A stretch of DNA of 64,000 nucleotides from Terramyces sp. JEL0728 (Eukaryota > Chytridiomycota > Chytridiomycetes > Rhizophydiales > Terramycetaceae), in the NCBI GenBank assembly GCA_027603945.1, contig JADIIU010000071.1, forward strand, positions 1-64,000, read 5' to 3'. The position numbers and the translations under genes are program-made. Numbering within the stretch: position 1 is the stretch's first letter; each line of letters opens with the position of its first letter. Below are positions 43,537 through 54,477 of this stretch, piece by piece. Below the pieces are notes generated by a model. The model was not told where the DNA came from. It saw only the letters and a list, made by a program, of their open reading frames with translations, and did no database searches.

Positions 43537-44645
43537 ATGGATCCATCTGCTTTCGATATTATGAAAACCCTCCAAGACTTTGATCTCAAAGATAAAAAGT
43601 CATACAAGCCGGAACCGATGCTTGCTGAAAATCATTCACGCTTCGTTCTTTTCCCAATCCAATACAACGACGTAAGGCATTTTAACGATAGTTGTGGCAA
43701 TATTACAAGAACGCAGAAGCTAAATTTTGGACCGCTGAAGAAGTTGATCTACACGATGATCTACAGGGATTCCAAGCGCTCGAGGGGAAGGCAAAGGCAC
43801 ATGTTATCCAATTGTTGTCATTGCTCTGTACTGTTGGCTCCACGTACGATGCTGCCATTCCAAGCAAGTTCAGCAATGAAATTCAAATTCCTGAAGCAAG
43901 GTGTTTCTTTGGGTTCCAGATTATGCAACAAAATATTCACGCAGAAACAGTTTCTCTGCTATTGGACATGCTGACTGTTGACCAAGAAGAATACAGAACT
44001 GATACTTTGGAATTGGTATCTAAATTGACCAGCGTTGGCCGCAAAATGTCTTGGGTCGAAAAATACTTGACCGATACTGACGATCACTTTTCCAAGCGTT
44101 TACTCGCGTATATTGTCTACTTGGGTATCTTCCAATCGACTTTGTTCACCTTAATTTTCCATTTAGCTGGTCCTGGAAACAGATTTATGCCTGGTCTTGT
44201 TAATACTGGTAATATTGACTAATTGTCAGCTGCGAGATTTAAGCATGATTATGATATTTATTTGAAATTCTACAACAACTTGAAACTTCATTTGGCGAAT
44301 ATTGTTCCTGAAGCAGATATCAGATCAATGATTGCCGAAGCTGCGAGCATCGAAAAATCATTGATTGACGATTTGAGCGAATTGTCTGCCGGATCCCTTG
44401 CTATTGGTCGTATAAATGTAGACTTTGACGTGTTGAAAATGAAAGTGATGAATACTGCAAACGAACTTTCAAGGTTCCTTGGTTGCGGGGTGTTATACCA
44501 AGGTAAAGACCCGTTGCCATGGGTAGACCAGGTTTATAACAATGAAATTGGTAGACATCATGTCCCTGATACTAAAATCACTGCTGTTACTCCAGTAAAG
44601 CAACGTACAGAGACTCTCGCTTTCTCAACTGATCTCGACTTTTGA
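43537..44645 (+). CDS. Ribonucleotide reductase R2 paralogue lacking radical Tyr and iron ligands
   Basis: Three exons give about 355 residues. Introns are 43672-43691 (20 nt) and 44209-44229 (21). Overall sequence is R2: FVLFPIQYNDLWQYYKNAEA, EVDLHDDL, IPEARCFFGFQIMQQNIHAE and MPGL, with the R1-binding tail FSTDLDF intact. Aligned to known R2 proteins, the first Asp ligand (Asp68), His128 and His223 remain. The Glu of MENIH is Gln125, the Glu of VEGIF is Leu189, the Glu of DEGLH is Arg220, and the radical Tyr four residues after His128 is Val132. It cannot assemble a normal diiron-tyrosyl cofactor. The situation parallels yeast Rnr4, which supports folding and cofactor loading of the active subunit. 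That role is inferred here. Confidence 0.85.
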
Positions 44646-44904
44646 TTTCGAAACCTAATAAAGCATATTAATCAAATGCTTTGTTATTGTGTAATTGCAG
44701 AGCTCTTGTGATGTCATTGTTTAATTCGTCCTGGTGCCTTGCTGCTAAACTATCATCCGTCCGGCGTATAGTCATATATGACGTGCTAACCCTATCCTTG
44801 ACACTTGGCGGCGGGTAACCCACCGGTTGAATTATAATCCAAAGACAAGCAGAGACATTATGTTGACGGTTGCACCTGACATCATAAACAATAAAACTTT
44901 CCAA

Positions 44905-45406
44905 ATGATCATCGCGGCTCTTTTGGTTCCACTGATTAAAGCTGACCAAACACCAGCAATTACTTGTACTGCCACTGTGATCGCGCCATTTAATTCATGT
45001 ATCCACAATTCGATTGTCGACGCGAATGGTGCAACATTGGCTGCAAACCATTTGGATCCTGTACACGCTTGTCAAGCTGCAACTACCAAATCATACTGCC
45101 TCTGTTCATTTTTCCGAAATGTTCAATTATGGTAAATCTTTTTAATGCAGTTACAATAACTTTTGCAATTCCGATGCGCTGTTCAATACTTTTACCAATT
45201 TGAAGGCAGAGTTCTGTGGAGAAAGCGGGGATGGTAGAGATTCCGCTGTTACTATCAATTCTGGTGGTGCAATCGTTTCTATTACGTCTGACAGCAGTGG
45301 AGGCGATGTCACAAGCAGCAGGAACTCCTCTGTTTTTGAAAGTTACGCAAGCAAAACTGTATCCAGCCAAATGCTTGTTGCTTGTCTTTTAGCATTAGTG
45401 CTCTAA
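44905..45406 (+). CDS. Small secreted Cys-rich, probably GPI-anchored protein (copy 1)
   Basis: Two exons give about 160 residues with one 19-nt intron (45132-45150). The start at 44905 gives the signal peptide MIIAALLVPLIKA. The mature domain has paired cysteines in ITCTATVIAPFNSCIHNSIV, HACQAATTKSYCLC, then QLWCYNNFCNSD and EFCGESGDGRD. A Ser/Gly/Thr stretch and a hydrophobic C-terminus (MLVACLLALVL) suggest a GPI anchor. The paralogue at 47486-47984 keeps the same cysteines and the intron at the same codon. No known family is recognised. Confidence 0.75.
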
Positions 45407-45657
45407 TATACAAGTCCTGCATTAATTTCGCAATATTCTGGAATGCATTTCCAATTTCGCAATGAGTGTTTCTCATGTAGCTGTTCCTCCTTGATTTATT
45501 CATCAAAGCGATGGATTATTCAGTGAGATTATTCTTCACATGTTGGAATGTTGAGCAAGTACTCGCATCCACCAAAATCAATACGCTTCATGAAATTAGT
45601 GTCCTGATGCTCATATGGTATCAAAATAGTTAATATTTCGGGGTTTATTAAATACAA

Positions 45658-47043
45658 TCATGTGTTTGCAACAGCAAGCCAAGTTTCAATCTTATATTCG
45701 CTAGCGAGACACTCCAGATAAATCTTGAAACACCCAACTTCTCGTTTTCCAGATTTAAAATCCCAGACCAACAGCCTACTGAAAAAGTCTTCTTCTTGCA
45801 CAGTGCTATAAATTAACGTTCCATCACGAGACAGCTCAGCCAAAGTCAATTCTTGGCTGGGCGGTATAGACAAACTGTACTGTTCAGCGGATTTGTGCTC
45901 AGACAAGTCAGCAATATATTTGCCGTTATTGATATCCCACAGCACAATCTTGTTACTGCTTTTGGCATTTGTAATCAGTATGTGTCCATTTAAAGCCAAC
46001 GTACGTGGGACAAACCCAGCGTTATTCACATTCTGTACTTGTGCCAAAAACTCTGGAGTAATTCCTGGAACATCAGTGGGAAGTGAATTGCTTTCAACTG
46101 TATGTACTTCTGCAAATTCTGATATCTCATCGTCTTCTATCAGTTGCCGAGGCGGTTCTTCAGGGTCAAAATCAGTTTCTACATCTGAAATATCCAAGAC
46201 GATTCCTTCTTGTTTTGTTTTAAGATCAAAAGACACAAATTTCCCATTTCCCATTCCATAAACCAATAAATCGTTCCAGATTCCAACATTTAATGCCTTG
46301 AAATCCTCATACTTTGTTTGAATGGTGAATATACTTTCGCAAGTGTTTATATCGTAAACCACTATTCTGCCATTTTCGCCCCCAACAACTAGTCTATCCC
46401 CTTGAACATTCATAGAAACAATTTCCTGCAATAAAGTAGCTGCCCGGATATATCCAACCTTTTCAAATGTTTCCAAATTCCATATGAAAATATCTGATAC
46501 ATTGTCAAAAGATAGCAGTCGTGACTGGCCATTCGTTAGCAATAAACCAATAGAGTGTTCGTGGCCTTCCAGTTCCCTTTCGCAGCGAATAACAATTTCC
46601 GGATCGTTTGGCAAGTTGTCAATAAATCCAACATTAATCTTCAATATTGGGAAACTTGTAATATCGATCCAACAAATCACATTTCCGTCTATCGCTACTT
46701 TGTACCAAAACATTTGCTCTGATGGCCAGACAAATAATGGGGCTCCACTAGTCTGTGGAACAGAGGTATCCAAATTATCTTTAATGGTGAAGCTTTCTGA
46801 GCTAGAAACAAATTTATAGTCCATAGTAAGAAAGGCGTACTGTGTGCGATATAAATCCTTCCAAGTTTGATGCATCAATAATTGCTTTAATCCGCACTTT
46901 CGAAAACAAAGCTGTTTCCAGAACATTTGTTCAAATCTTTTGAATATTGAATTCCATCGTTTACATACTTGGGATGCTTTTACAAGCGAATCTGCTTCCA
47001 ACCATACAAACGTGAGGAAGAGCAATTCTGTCTGGTCATACAT
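45658..47043 (-). CDS. F-box/WD-repeat protein
   Basis: Single exon of about 461 residues from the ATG at 47043 (in-frame ATGs at 47106 and between give longer forms). The F-box is at the N-terminus: TELLFLTFVWLEADSLVKAS followed by QVCKRWNSIF. WD-like blades follow (LLSFDNVSDIFIWNLETFEK, RLVVGGENGRIVVYDINTCE, KIVLWDINNGKYIADL, RLLVWDFKSGKREV), with an acidic insertion. It should act as substrate receptor of an SCF ubiquitin ligase. The target is unknown. It sits between the two paralogous secreted-protein genes. Confidence 0.85.
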   Translation of the reverse strand: MYDQTELLFLTFVWLEADSLVKASQVCKRWNSIFKRFEQMFWKQLCFRKCGLKQLLMHQTWKDLYRTQYAFLTMDYKFVSSSESFTIKDNLDTSVPQTSGAPLFVWPSEQMFWYKVAIDGNVICWIDITSFPILKINVGFIDNLPNDPEIVIRCERELEGHEHSIGLLLTNGQSRLLSFDNVSDIFIWNLETFEKVGYIRAATLLQEIVSMNVQGDRLVVGGENGRIVVYDINTCESIFTIQTKYEDFKALNVGIWNDLLVYGMGNGKFVSFDLKTKQEGIVLDISDVETDFDPEEPPRQLIEDDEISEFAEVHTVESNSLPTDVPGITPEFLAQVQNVNNAGFVPRTLALNGHILITNAKSSNKIVLWDINNGKYIADLSEHKSAEQYSLSIPPSQELTLAELSRDGTLIYSTVQEEDFFSRLLVWDFKSGKREVGCFKIYLECLASEYKIETWLAVANT

Positions 47044-47485
47044 TTTCTGATTTGAGAAAGTAAAAACGCCACCAAATTCACACATAACCATAATTATCGC
47101 ATTCATCAGCTTCCACCATTCGGAATCCACTTTAAAATCACAAGATCTTGTCGCGAAACCGGAGTCAAGCTCTGATCCATCGGATTCCGGATTCTAGTCT
47201 AGGATGCTTACAGAATATTTATCGCTCAGCTCCTGGTGCCATTTGTGAGTTGTACTAATTAAAAATTCTACTAATCATCTGAGAAAAAGATGAAACACCC
47301 GCCACGGAAATGAACAAATCAATCCTATTTATCTAGGGTTGATAGTCGAACCACTGATCGTACTAGATCTTCAACTACTTTTATCGGTATTGCTTTTTTC
47401 CATCAAACGTTCTTGTCGGAGTATTGGTCAAAGTCACATGTTTAATCGAATATCCTAAAGATTTTTGTTTTCCTTTTTACAAAAA
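47044..47485. other. Divergent intergenic region
   Basis: The first part may be the F-box/WD 5' UTR or an N-terminal extension. The rest shows no gene or named motif. Confidence 0.4.
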
Positions 47486-47984
47486 ATGTCTTTAATTTCA
47501 ACACTTTTAGTAACACTAGTATATGCTCAAACCACTTCCAACATCACTTGTGATGCATCATTCCTCGCACCTTTCACTGCTTGTGTCCACAACACCGTGG
47601 TGAACGTCAAAGGCAACCCCCTTCCTACAGCCCAGCTAGATCCTATTCATGCCTGCACTGGAGCCATTACTGTGTCTTACTGCCTGTGTACATACTTTAA
47701 GAATATTGTCTTGTGGTAAGTTAATGTTGATGTATAGTTACAATAACTTTTGCAGTACAGATCCAAAGTTTGGAGACTTTACCAACCTGCAAGAACAGTT
47801 TTGCGGACCTAGCGGGGACGGCAGAGATGCAACTTCCAGTATTACAACTAATGGAACAATTGTTACTGGATCGTCAGGTGGAATTACAGGATCAGGCGGT
47901 CCAGCTCCAGTATTTGATGGAACCAATTCTGCTATTCAATCGTTTTCTGGGTATATGTTGCTTCTATCTATGCTATTCTTATGA
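47486..47984 (+). CDS. Small secreted Cys-rich, probably GPI-anchored protein (copy 2)
   Basis: Two exons give about 158 residues with a 22-nt intron (47716-47737). The signal peptide is MSLISTLLVTLVYA. The mature protein has NITCDASFLAPFTACVHNTV, HACTGAITVSYCLC, then VLWCYNNFCSTD and QFCGPSGDGRD, a Gly/Ser/Thr linker and the hydrophobic end GYMLLLSMLFL. It is a clear duplicate of the gene at 44905, with the intron splitting the same Cys codon but being 3 nt longer. A wall or plasma-membrane surface protein is likely. Confidence 0.8.
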
Positions 47985-48346
47985 AATTTTAGTTTCTATA
48001 AATTTGGTTATTTTAAATTATATGGGATTGTTTGTTGTCAGCCAGTAGACACTTTTTATAAGATACAGTTAGCCTAGTTGTTCCGCAATCAAAAAAGAAA
48101 GTTACAGCCCCATAGAGTGTGGGAAATCTTTTTGGAATAAGCAATCGGCTACTACTTGAATGCCTGCAAAATCAACGGTTTGATGACAATCGAGATTCTT
48201 TTGTCGAGATTGGTCCCTTATCTCGCCTAATCATCTCATATCAGGTGCCGGCAGTTCCACCAACGAAATCGGTTTCCGCACAATACAGCCACACCCGCAT
48301 ATAAACCACCGCACTTTCAAATATATTGCTGCAGCGCTCTCAAAAA
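47985..48346. other. Intergenic region
   Basis: No supported gene. It holds the secreted protein 3' end and the upstream region of the TauD-like gene. Confidence 0.4.
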
Positions 48347-49159
48347 ATGTTTCCTATCATTGACTATTCCAAATACAACTCAGTATCATCCGAATTCGCA
48401 AGCGAAATCAAAAAACAACTAGAGGGCAATCCTATCGTTATTCTGAACAACATCAATCTCCAAGAAAAGGACTTTTTGGATCTGACAGCCAAGCTCGGAA
48501 TTCCAATTAATCTACCTGATTTGCTTGTTCCGGCTAAAATACCAAACTACCCTGAATTCGCGAGAGTAGCCAATTTTGACCAACAAAAAGAGAGTATTGA
48601 TTTGAAATACGCCTTTGGAAACTATTGGGTACTCTCAAACTAATCCTAGCATCACGATGGAAACTTTTGGCTTCCTGGTGAAAACAGAATCTTTAATTTA
48701 TTGCATTCTAAAATGGTGCCAAACAGAGGTGGAAATACTGGGTTTATCAATACCAGAAAAGCTTATGAGAAGCTCCCTGGCGATGTTAAACAATCTCTTG
48801 ATGGTGTCAAGGCACGAGTTGATTTGAAAAATATCGAAGACTTCCGAAATGTTCCTGATTCAATCGTAAACCAACTTGGCCTGCCTATTAGTGTCCTGCA
48901 CAGCGTTGTTCAGCAAGGCGATGGATTCAAAGCCCTCTATCTACCATTCTACACTGGAACAGTTGCGGATGTTAATGGAAAAGAGTGGAAATACGAGGAA
49001 CTCTTTAATTTCTTGTTTTCTGATCCTGAATTGTATTATTACCACAGCTGGTCTGAAAACCAAATTGTGGTCTGGGATAACACGCAGTGTATGCATAAAG
49101 CTATGGGTCAAATTGAAGGGAAGCGATTGTTATGGAGATCACAGGCTAGGGTACTTTAA
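48347..49159 (+). CDS. TauD/TfdA-family Fe(II)/2-oxoglutarate dioxygenase
   Basis: Two exons give about 263 residues with a 21-nt intron (48629-48649) lying directly before the metal motif. Splicing creates GNYWHHDGNFW, providing the HxD iron ligands. The distal His is in NTQCMHKAMG and the 2-oxoglutarate-binding Arg in KRLLWRSQARVL. Between them lie GGNTGFINTRKAYEKLP and NQIVVWDNTQ, typical of the family. Substrates in this family include taurine and other sulfonates or alkyl compounds; the specific one is unknown. It is likely cytosolic. Confidence 0.9.
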
Positions 49160-49477
49160 ACCTATTCGCTTCCTTCAGTTCCATTTTTCTCTTGATCACT
49201 CTAATGCTGGCCAATATAAAATTTGGAGTCTGGGAATGGTTTAGAGTGAAAAAATACAAATAAAGAACCAGTAATTGGATATTTTGTCCAGCATGCTCAG
49301 CCAGAAGATCTTGCATTCTACTCGCAATCTTTGGCTACTATTTTCGCATCTGTTCCAAATGCACTCTGCATTAAAATTCCATTAGATACAAGCAGTCTTT
49401 CCACCAATAGCTTTCCGCAACCAATAATAATCCTTTTTGAACCCGTCTATTTATTATTTTCATTGTGCATTTTAAAT
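49160..49477. other. Intergenic region
   Basis: No supported gene between the dioxygenase and GRAM genes. Confidence 0.4.
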
Positions 49478-50374
49478 ATGCAAAAACAGAGATCGAGCAG
49501 TATATCTGGAAGCTCAAAGAGTCCGAATTTACTACAACAGACGCTGAATAAGCTTCGCAGAGCGACAGTATCGAATAAATTGGAAGATTCGCAAACATCA
49601 CTGGATACTACTGCCAATCTGTCGCATTCACCTTCCAAAATATCTTTTAATGAGATTGAATCTTCAGATCATTCAAAATTGGCAGCCGGTCCTTCGCGGA
49701 GTATATTAGAGGAAGATTTAGAAACATCTTCAGTATTTTAATCTAATGTAGCAAGTGGGAACTCCATCAACAAGGAAAACCCGAATGTTGCAGAAATTCA
49801 ACCAAATATTTCCAGATGCAAATTGTCCAGTGCTATCCAGTATATTTCATTAATACAGATCACTCGTGTGCGTTAGAACGGGAAATCCTGTGGCATGGAC
49901 GATTATACCTTACACCAACTGCAGTGTACTTTAATGCAAATATATTTGGAAAATCAGTAATGCAGATCATTCCATTTGAGGATTTTGTGGATATGGAGAA
50001 AACTACAACTGCAGGCATGTTTCAAAACGCAATCAGGATAAAAACCCAAACAAATTCAGTAATATCAGCGTAATCCTAGTACTTTTTTGCATCATTTCTA
50101 AAACGAGATGCTGTCTTTGAATTGATTCACAAGTTGTGGAAAGGCCCAATCAGGTAATTGCTTCTTATTCAGCCAAATTCAGGAGATGGAAAAAATTGAA
50201 ATGTTGAATGAAACTTGCGTTGCAAAACCAAGTGCGCCAATGGTATTAATCCAAAAAGAAACCGTCGCGATCCATAACTTTATCACAGTCGTTGTATTCA
50301 CCATCATATCCATATTCATGTTCCAGATGCTTGCACGATCGTTTTCATTGTTAATAAACAATGAAGATTTGTAA
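49478..50374 (+). CDS. GRAM-domain protein with C-terminal membrane anchor
   Basis: Five exons give about 272 residues. Introns are 49733-49751 (19 nt), 49840-49858 (19), 50059-50079 (21) and 50154-50172 (19). After a Ser-rich N-terminus the GRAM domain reads QKFNQIFPDANCPVLSNDHS, CALEREILWHGRLYLTPTAV, YFNANIFGKSVMQIIPFEDF and YFFASFLKRDAVFELIHKLW. A transmembrane helix near the end (VVVFTIISIFMFQML) anchors it. There is no VASt domain, so it is simpler than Lam/Ysp sterol transporters and closer to GRAMD2-like proteins. A role at membrane contact sites is plausible. Confidence 0.85.
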
Positions 50375-50433
50375 TCCCTATTCCAATTTACTGCAGCTCT
50401 TTTACAGATCTCGAAACTTTTTTTGCAAAATTA

Positions 50434-50592
50434 ATGCCAGGAAAGTGGTTTTTGAATTTAGTTGGAAAGGATAAAGTCAGAGCTCATCAAACAATAATTG
50501 CAGTCGCTCCAGTCACCATTTACCTCACATATATGCTCTACAAGAGAATAATACTGGGAGAGGAACCGCCAAAATTACCAAAGGACATTTAA
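50434..50592 (+). CDS. Tiny single-pass membrane protein
   Basis: A 52-residue frame starting MPGKWFLNLVGKDKVRAHQ has one hydrophobic segment (TIIAVAPVTIYLTYMLY) followed by KRIILGEEPPKLPKDI. It lies 60 bp downstream of the GRAM gene on the same strand. Size, basic N-terminus and single helix recall accessory subunits of mitochondrial complexes, but I cannot match one. It could be non-coding. Confidence 0.4.
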   Translation: MPGKWFLNLVGKDKVRAHQTIIAVAPVTIYLTYMLYKRIILGEEPPKLPKDI

Positions 50593-50682
50593 ATCACACA
50601 AATTAAAAAATAAAACATGTATTCGACTATAAAATAGTACAACAGGCAGACTTTTTTTCTTCCTTTTTATCATCTGAATAAA

Positions 50683-51064
50683 TCAACGATTACCCGGAGC
50701 TGGAGCAGATCCTTCGTTCTTTACCAGAATATGAACGACGGTTGTAGTGCCTTGTGTGAGTTTGTTTGCTAAATTACGTTTTATTTACATTCCAAAGTGC
50801 TGGTTTTCTCCAAAAACTTGCCGCTATGTAAAACTTTGATTTTGTCTACAGATATTGGGCTGACGATTGATGTGTCGTTTTTCCATTCTCTTTAATCTGA
50901 TGGTTACCTGTTGGCCACTGGTTATAAACTGTGTTGCATAGTGTTTCCACGGTATCTGATGGTGATAATTGATAATCAGTTTTCTGTCCTGATACGAGCA
51001 GTATTCTCACTATTGCTTTGTCTGCGGGACATGTCTCGTAAATATTGACTTTGTTTTCAGCCAT
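50683..51064 (-). CDS. UBL3/MUB-like ubiquitin-fold protein
   Basis: Three exons give about 113 residues. Introns are 50888-50907 (20 nt; an AG at 18 nt is skipped) and 50769-50788 (20). Splicing yields ADKAIVRILLVSGQKTDYQL, VYNQWPTEWKND, KIKVLHSGKFLEKTSTLE and TTTVVHILVKNEG, matching UBL3/MUB proteins. Those normally end in a prenylated Cys (CaaX) that anchors them to membranes; this one ends SAPAPGNR with no cysteine. Function in ubiquitin-enzyme recruitment or vesicle sorting is inferred from the family. Confidence 0.8.
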
Positions 51065-51329
51065 AATTTTGCAAGGGGAGATTTTCGAGTGGTGTTTTTG
51101 GCCAATCAAAAAGTAGAAACAATGCCTCCTGGATCTAATCAACATTGTCCTGAAATAATTGGATCGGCAGCGTTTAATCGCATAACTAGGCTATTAGCAA
51201 TCGGCATGGTTGTTTAAATATGGATCGAATTTAGTCTTTGTGGCATGAATAAAAGGCGCCTTGATTAACTGCTGACCAGTTGGGTTAAACAGGATCGCAA
51301 TATAAAGCGATTCAAAAACAAAAACATTT

Positions 51330-54300
51330 TTATTTTACTTTGGAAAAGTACACATTCATGAATTCAAAGAATGCGAATTGGCTTGGTTCAGTGCCATACT
51401 TGTAAACAAATCTAGAAGCCAAGTAACTTCCAAAGATAGCTTTGACATAGTTTTCAGGAACACGTTTCAAAAGGGTGTCTAAACCAACCTTTTCTAATAA
51501 ACATGGCGGGAACGCTTCCATTAATACAACGCGACGAAGCGGTACGTTATCCCACAAATTAGTTGTACGTAATTCTTCGTTAAGTTTAACAATCGCATAG
51601 GACAAGTCATCGGACAAGATGCTCTTTGCTTTTGTTGAACGAAGAGATTCCCTCCACAATGCTTCAAATTCTAATTCTGCATTCTTTTCAATAATTTTTT
51701 GCACCTGTTTTACATATTCTGCATAGAATGGTGGCACAACTCCGTTTCTTACCTGCATGTGTTCAAAGAATTCTTCATCAGAGAGCGAAAGAGCAGCCAA
51801 TACTTCAAGCGAGGACGAAGTGACACCGCCCTTGTTTGCTGAAGCATCCTTGAACAAAACTACACCAGCCTTTTCAAGTCTAAGACGCGCTTCTTGCGTG
51901 ATAAACAAGTTGGCACCTTCGACAATGTACTTGAACCTTGGAGTTCCGTCAGCATTGAGCAATTCTTTCCAGTTGTTGAGATCTACTGCTTCTGGTCTGC
52001 CACCACATGGAACAAACATATCTGCAGATGAAAGTGGGTGAAGGTGGAATTCGTTTCTGAATTTCAATCCATTTTCAACAATAGTCCCATCTAGTGTTAA
52101 TAACAAGTACCTGGGAGTTTAACATTGTTTTGATCAACCAACACTCTGAAGCCTTTTGGACTTAGCTTAGAAACGTCGAATTCACTAATCATTTGACGTT
52201 TGTTTGCTAATCGGAGCAGTTCTTCGCGGTTAATGCCTTGAGCGTCATACAATACCCCAGATCCGTCGAGGATAGCAGTACATCTGTCTTTGGAAATTTT
52301 GATTTCATTAGAACCCAAGTCGCCATCTGGTCCGCCAGTCTGGAATTTGGTAATGTTGCTTTCTTGCAAGTGCAATTTTCTGTAAATGCCAAGCTTGTAT
52401 TGGTGAACTGAGCGAGTAGTCATGCCATAAGTGTCGTGTGGAATACCACCAATCGACTGACTCTTTCCAGTGGTGAACGCCTTCCAGAAATACGCACCTC
52501 TTTCTCTAGCATGCTGACTGGCCCAATCCATCATGTCTGCAGTGCCTTCATCAGGACCAAAGAAGAGGATTTCTGGTTTGTTGTTTAAATCAACAATCTT
52601 TTCCTTGATACCTGGAGTTTCACCAATGATCAAAAGATCGAGGATAGAATCAACGTACTTTTCAAACGCTACTCTGGCCTTGTCTTGCGCTTGGAAATCC
52701 AAGAGGATTGTTCCTTTAGATCCACCTTCAGGAATATCCTTATTCTTTCTTTGTTGAGTATTTGCAAGACCATAGTTCTCATCCAATAAACTACGCAAGT
52801 TGATACTGTATGCTTCCTTGTTTCTTGAACGGACAATACGGATACCACCACGCGCGATATCTCTGAATCTCAGGTGGAATCCTCTGAATTCACTGCCAAC
52901 AACCAAGAATAGTCCAAACGGAGTTGATGGGTATTCAACAGTTGGCATAAATGCAGGGTCAAGTCTGAACGAAAGGGCGACCTTGGTTGGTTGGTAAAAG
53001 TTGGTTTTGAGAACATGGTTGTTGAACGTAAGGTATGATTCCCAAATCTATCATTATCATCCAATTACCAATAGCTCTTGGCTGTTTTGAACAGTCTTCT
53101 TCATTGTAGCACGGATCTCATCTTCAGTCAAGATTGGAGTAGTTTGCAAACGTTGAACTGAAAGAGAAGGAGCCAAGTTTTGATCATTCACTGTAATGTG
53201 ATGAGTTAATGCAAAGTGGTTGTAGCATAAGGAAAGCAATTCTGGATAGAGCTTGATGACATCGAGGATATATTCACGAGTAAATGTATCAGTTCTAAGA
53301 CGCTTCTTGATTTTGGATAACACATCAACATGAGCATTGTTTTGGAAATCAATGATTGATGTCAATGATGTGTACTCACTGCCAAGACGGTTCAAGAAAT
53401 GCTGAGAAAAGATCCATCCAACATACCCATAAACTACTTCCTGGACTAAAGATTAACGTTTACTTACCACTCAATTTTCCAGTTTGGAAAAAGATTTGCA
53501 TCGGGGTAGTTGGCAAGCAATAGATTAAACTGGCTTCCTTGATAATTTGGTAAATTGAATTTTCAATTGGAGCCGCTTTGCTTCCAGGTACCTGATTCAA
53601 GTAAAAACTGCAAATAGTAACCCCATTGGAGAATTGCTCAACATATTTACGGGTAGTGTACAGATCGTAAAAGTGGTACAAGTCAGACATGGCAGAGAAG
53701 AATGAGGAGGTAGTTCCTTGCCTACAATTAGAGATACTTACTTGAAACCAACAACCAAGCGCTTTTCTCTGGATCCATGAACATCGTACATTTCAATAAC
53801 CGGGCCAGAACGTACCAGCACTTGCTTCATAACGTTTTGGTAGATTTCCAGAGTGTTTTCAGCAGCCTTTTCCAAAAAGTTTTTATCGGAAACCGCTTTA
53901 ATATCAGTGGATTGCTCGTCAGTGGGGGCTGGGTTGGCGAATTCACACTTGCGAATGAAATAGCATCTTAGAGTGGTTGAGTGGACGGAAGAAACCGTTC
54001 CAAATGAGCGGTAACTTTCTATACGGAAACTAGTGGTTTTGGAAGAAGAAACATCCAAGTAATTGGCGTCGATCCTAGAGTTAACGAGTATTACTTGTCT
54101 TCGTACTTTGGACCTTTTGGATTAGATACGCCAGGGCGTGAAGTGTGGATGTAAACAGCGCCATCAGTAGTTTCTCTTTCGAGATTGATTTCAAGAGACT
54201 TTTCGTTACGAATGTATGCGTTAATCTTTGCGCCGTACAATGCCATGATATGCTGCCCAATAGTTTCAACAGATTCCTGTTGGAAATACATGTCATCGAT

Positions 54301-54477
54301 GCCCAAGTTTCTAATCGTTAATATCAATTACCCGTAGAACCAGGTGACTTCGTTATCTACGAGTTCCTTTGGGATGAAACCCTTTTCAGCAACATAAGTA
54401 GATACTTGGCCCATTTGATCTTTCTTTGCAGCAAATACATTGCGAGTATATCCTACAGATTCTGATGTCAACTTCAT
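51330..54477 (-). CDS. GDH2: NAD-specific glutamate dehydrogenase (Gdh2)
   Basis: Seven exons give about 1007 residues. Introns are 54311-54331 (21 nt), 54075-54094 (20), 53722-53741 (20), 53446-53467 (22), 53048-53068 (21) and 52091-52110 (20). Family motifs include FRFRDIARGGIRIV-type (HLRFRDIARGGIRIV), EGGSKGTILLDFQ, FFGPDEGTADMMDW, CGGRPEAVDLNNW, YIVEGANLFITQEARLRLE and ASANKGGVTSSSLEV. This is the large fungal enzyme that oxidises glutamate to 2-oxoglutarate and ammonium with NAD. The start at 54477 (MKLTSESVGYTR) is the first convincing ATG; a short further 5' exon is possible. Confidence 0.93.

Noticed and set aside
44668..44949. A 93-codon minus-strand frame between the R2 paralogue and secreted protein copy 1.
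   Set aside because: It overlaps the signal-peptide exon of the secreted gene and resembles nothing.
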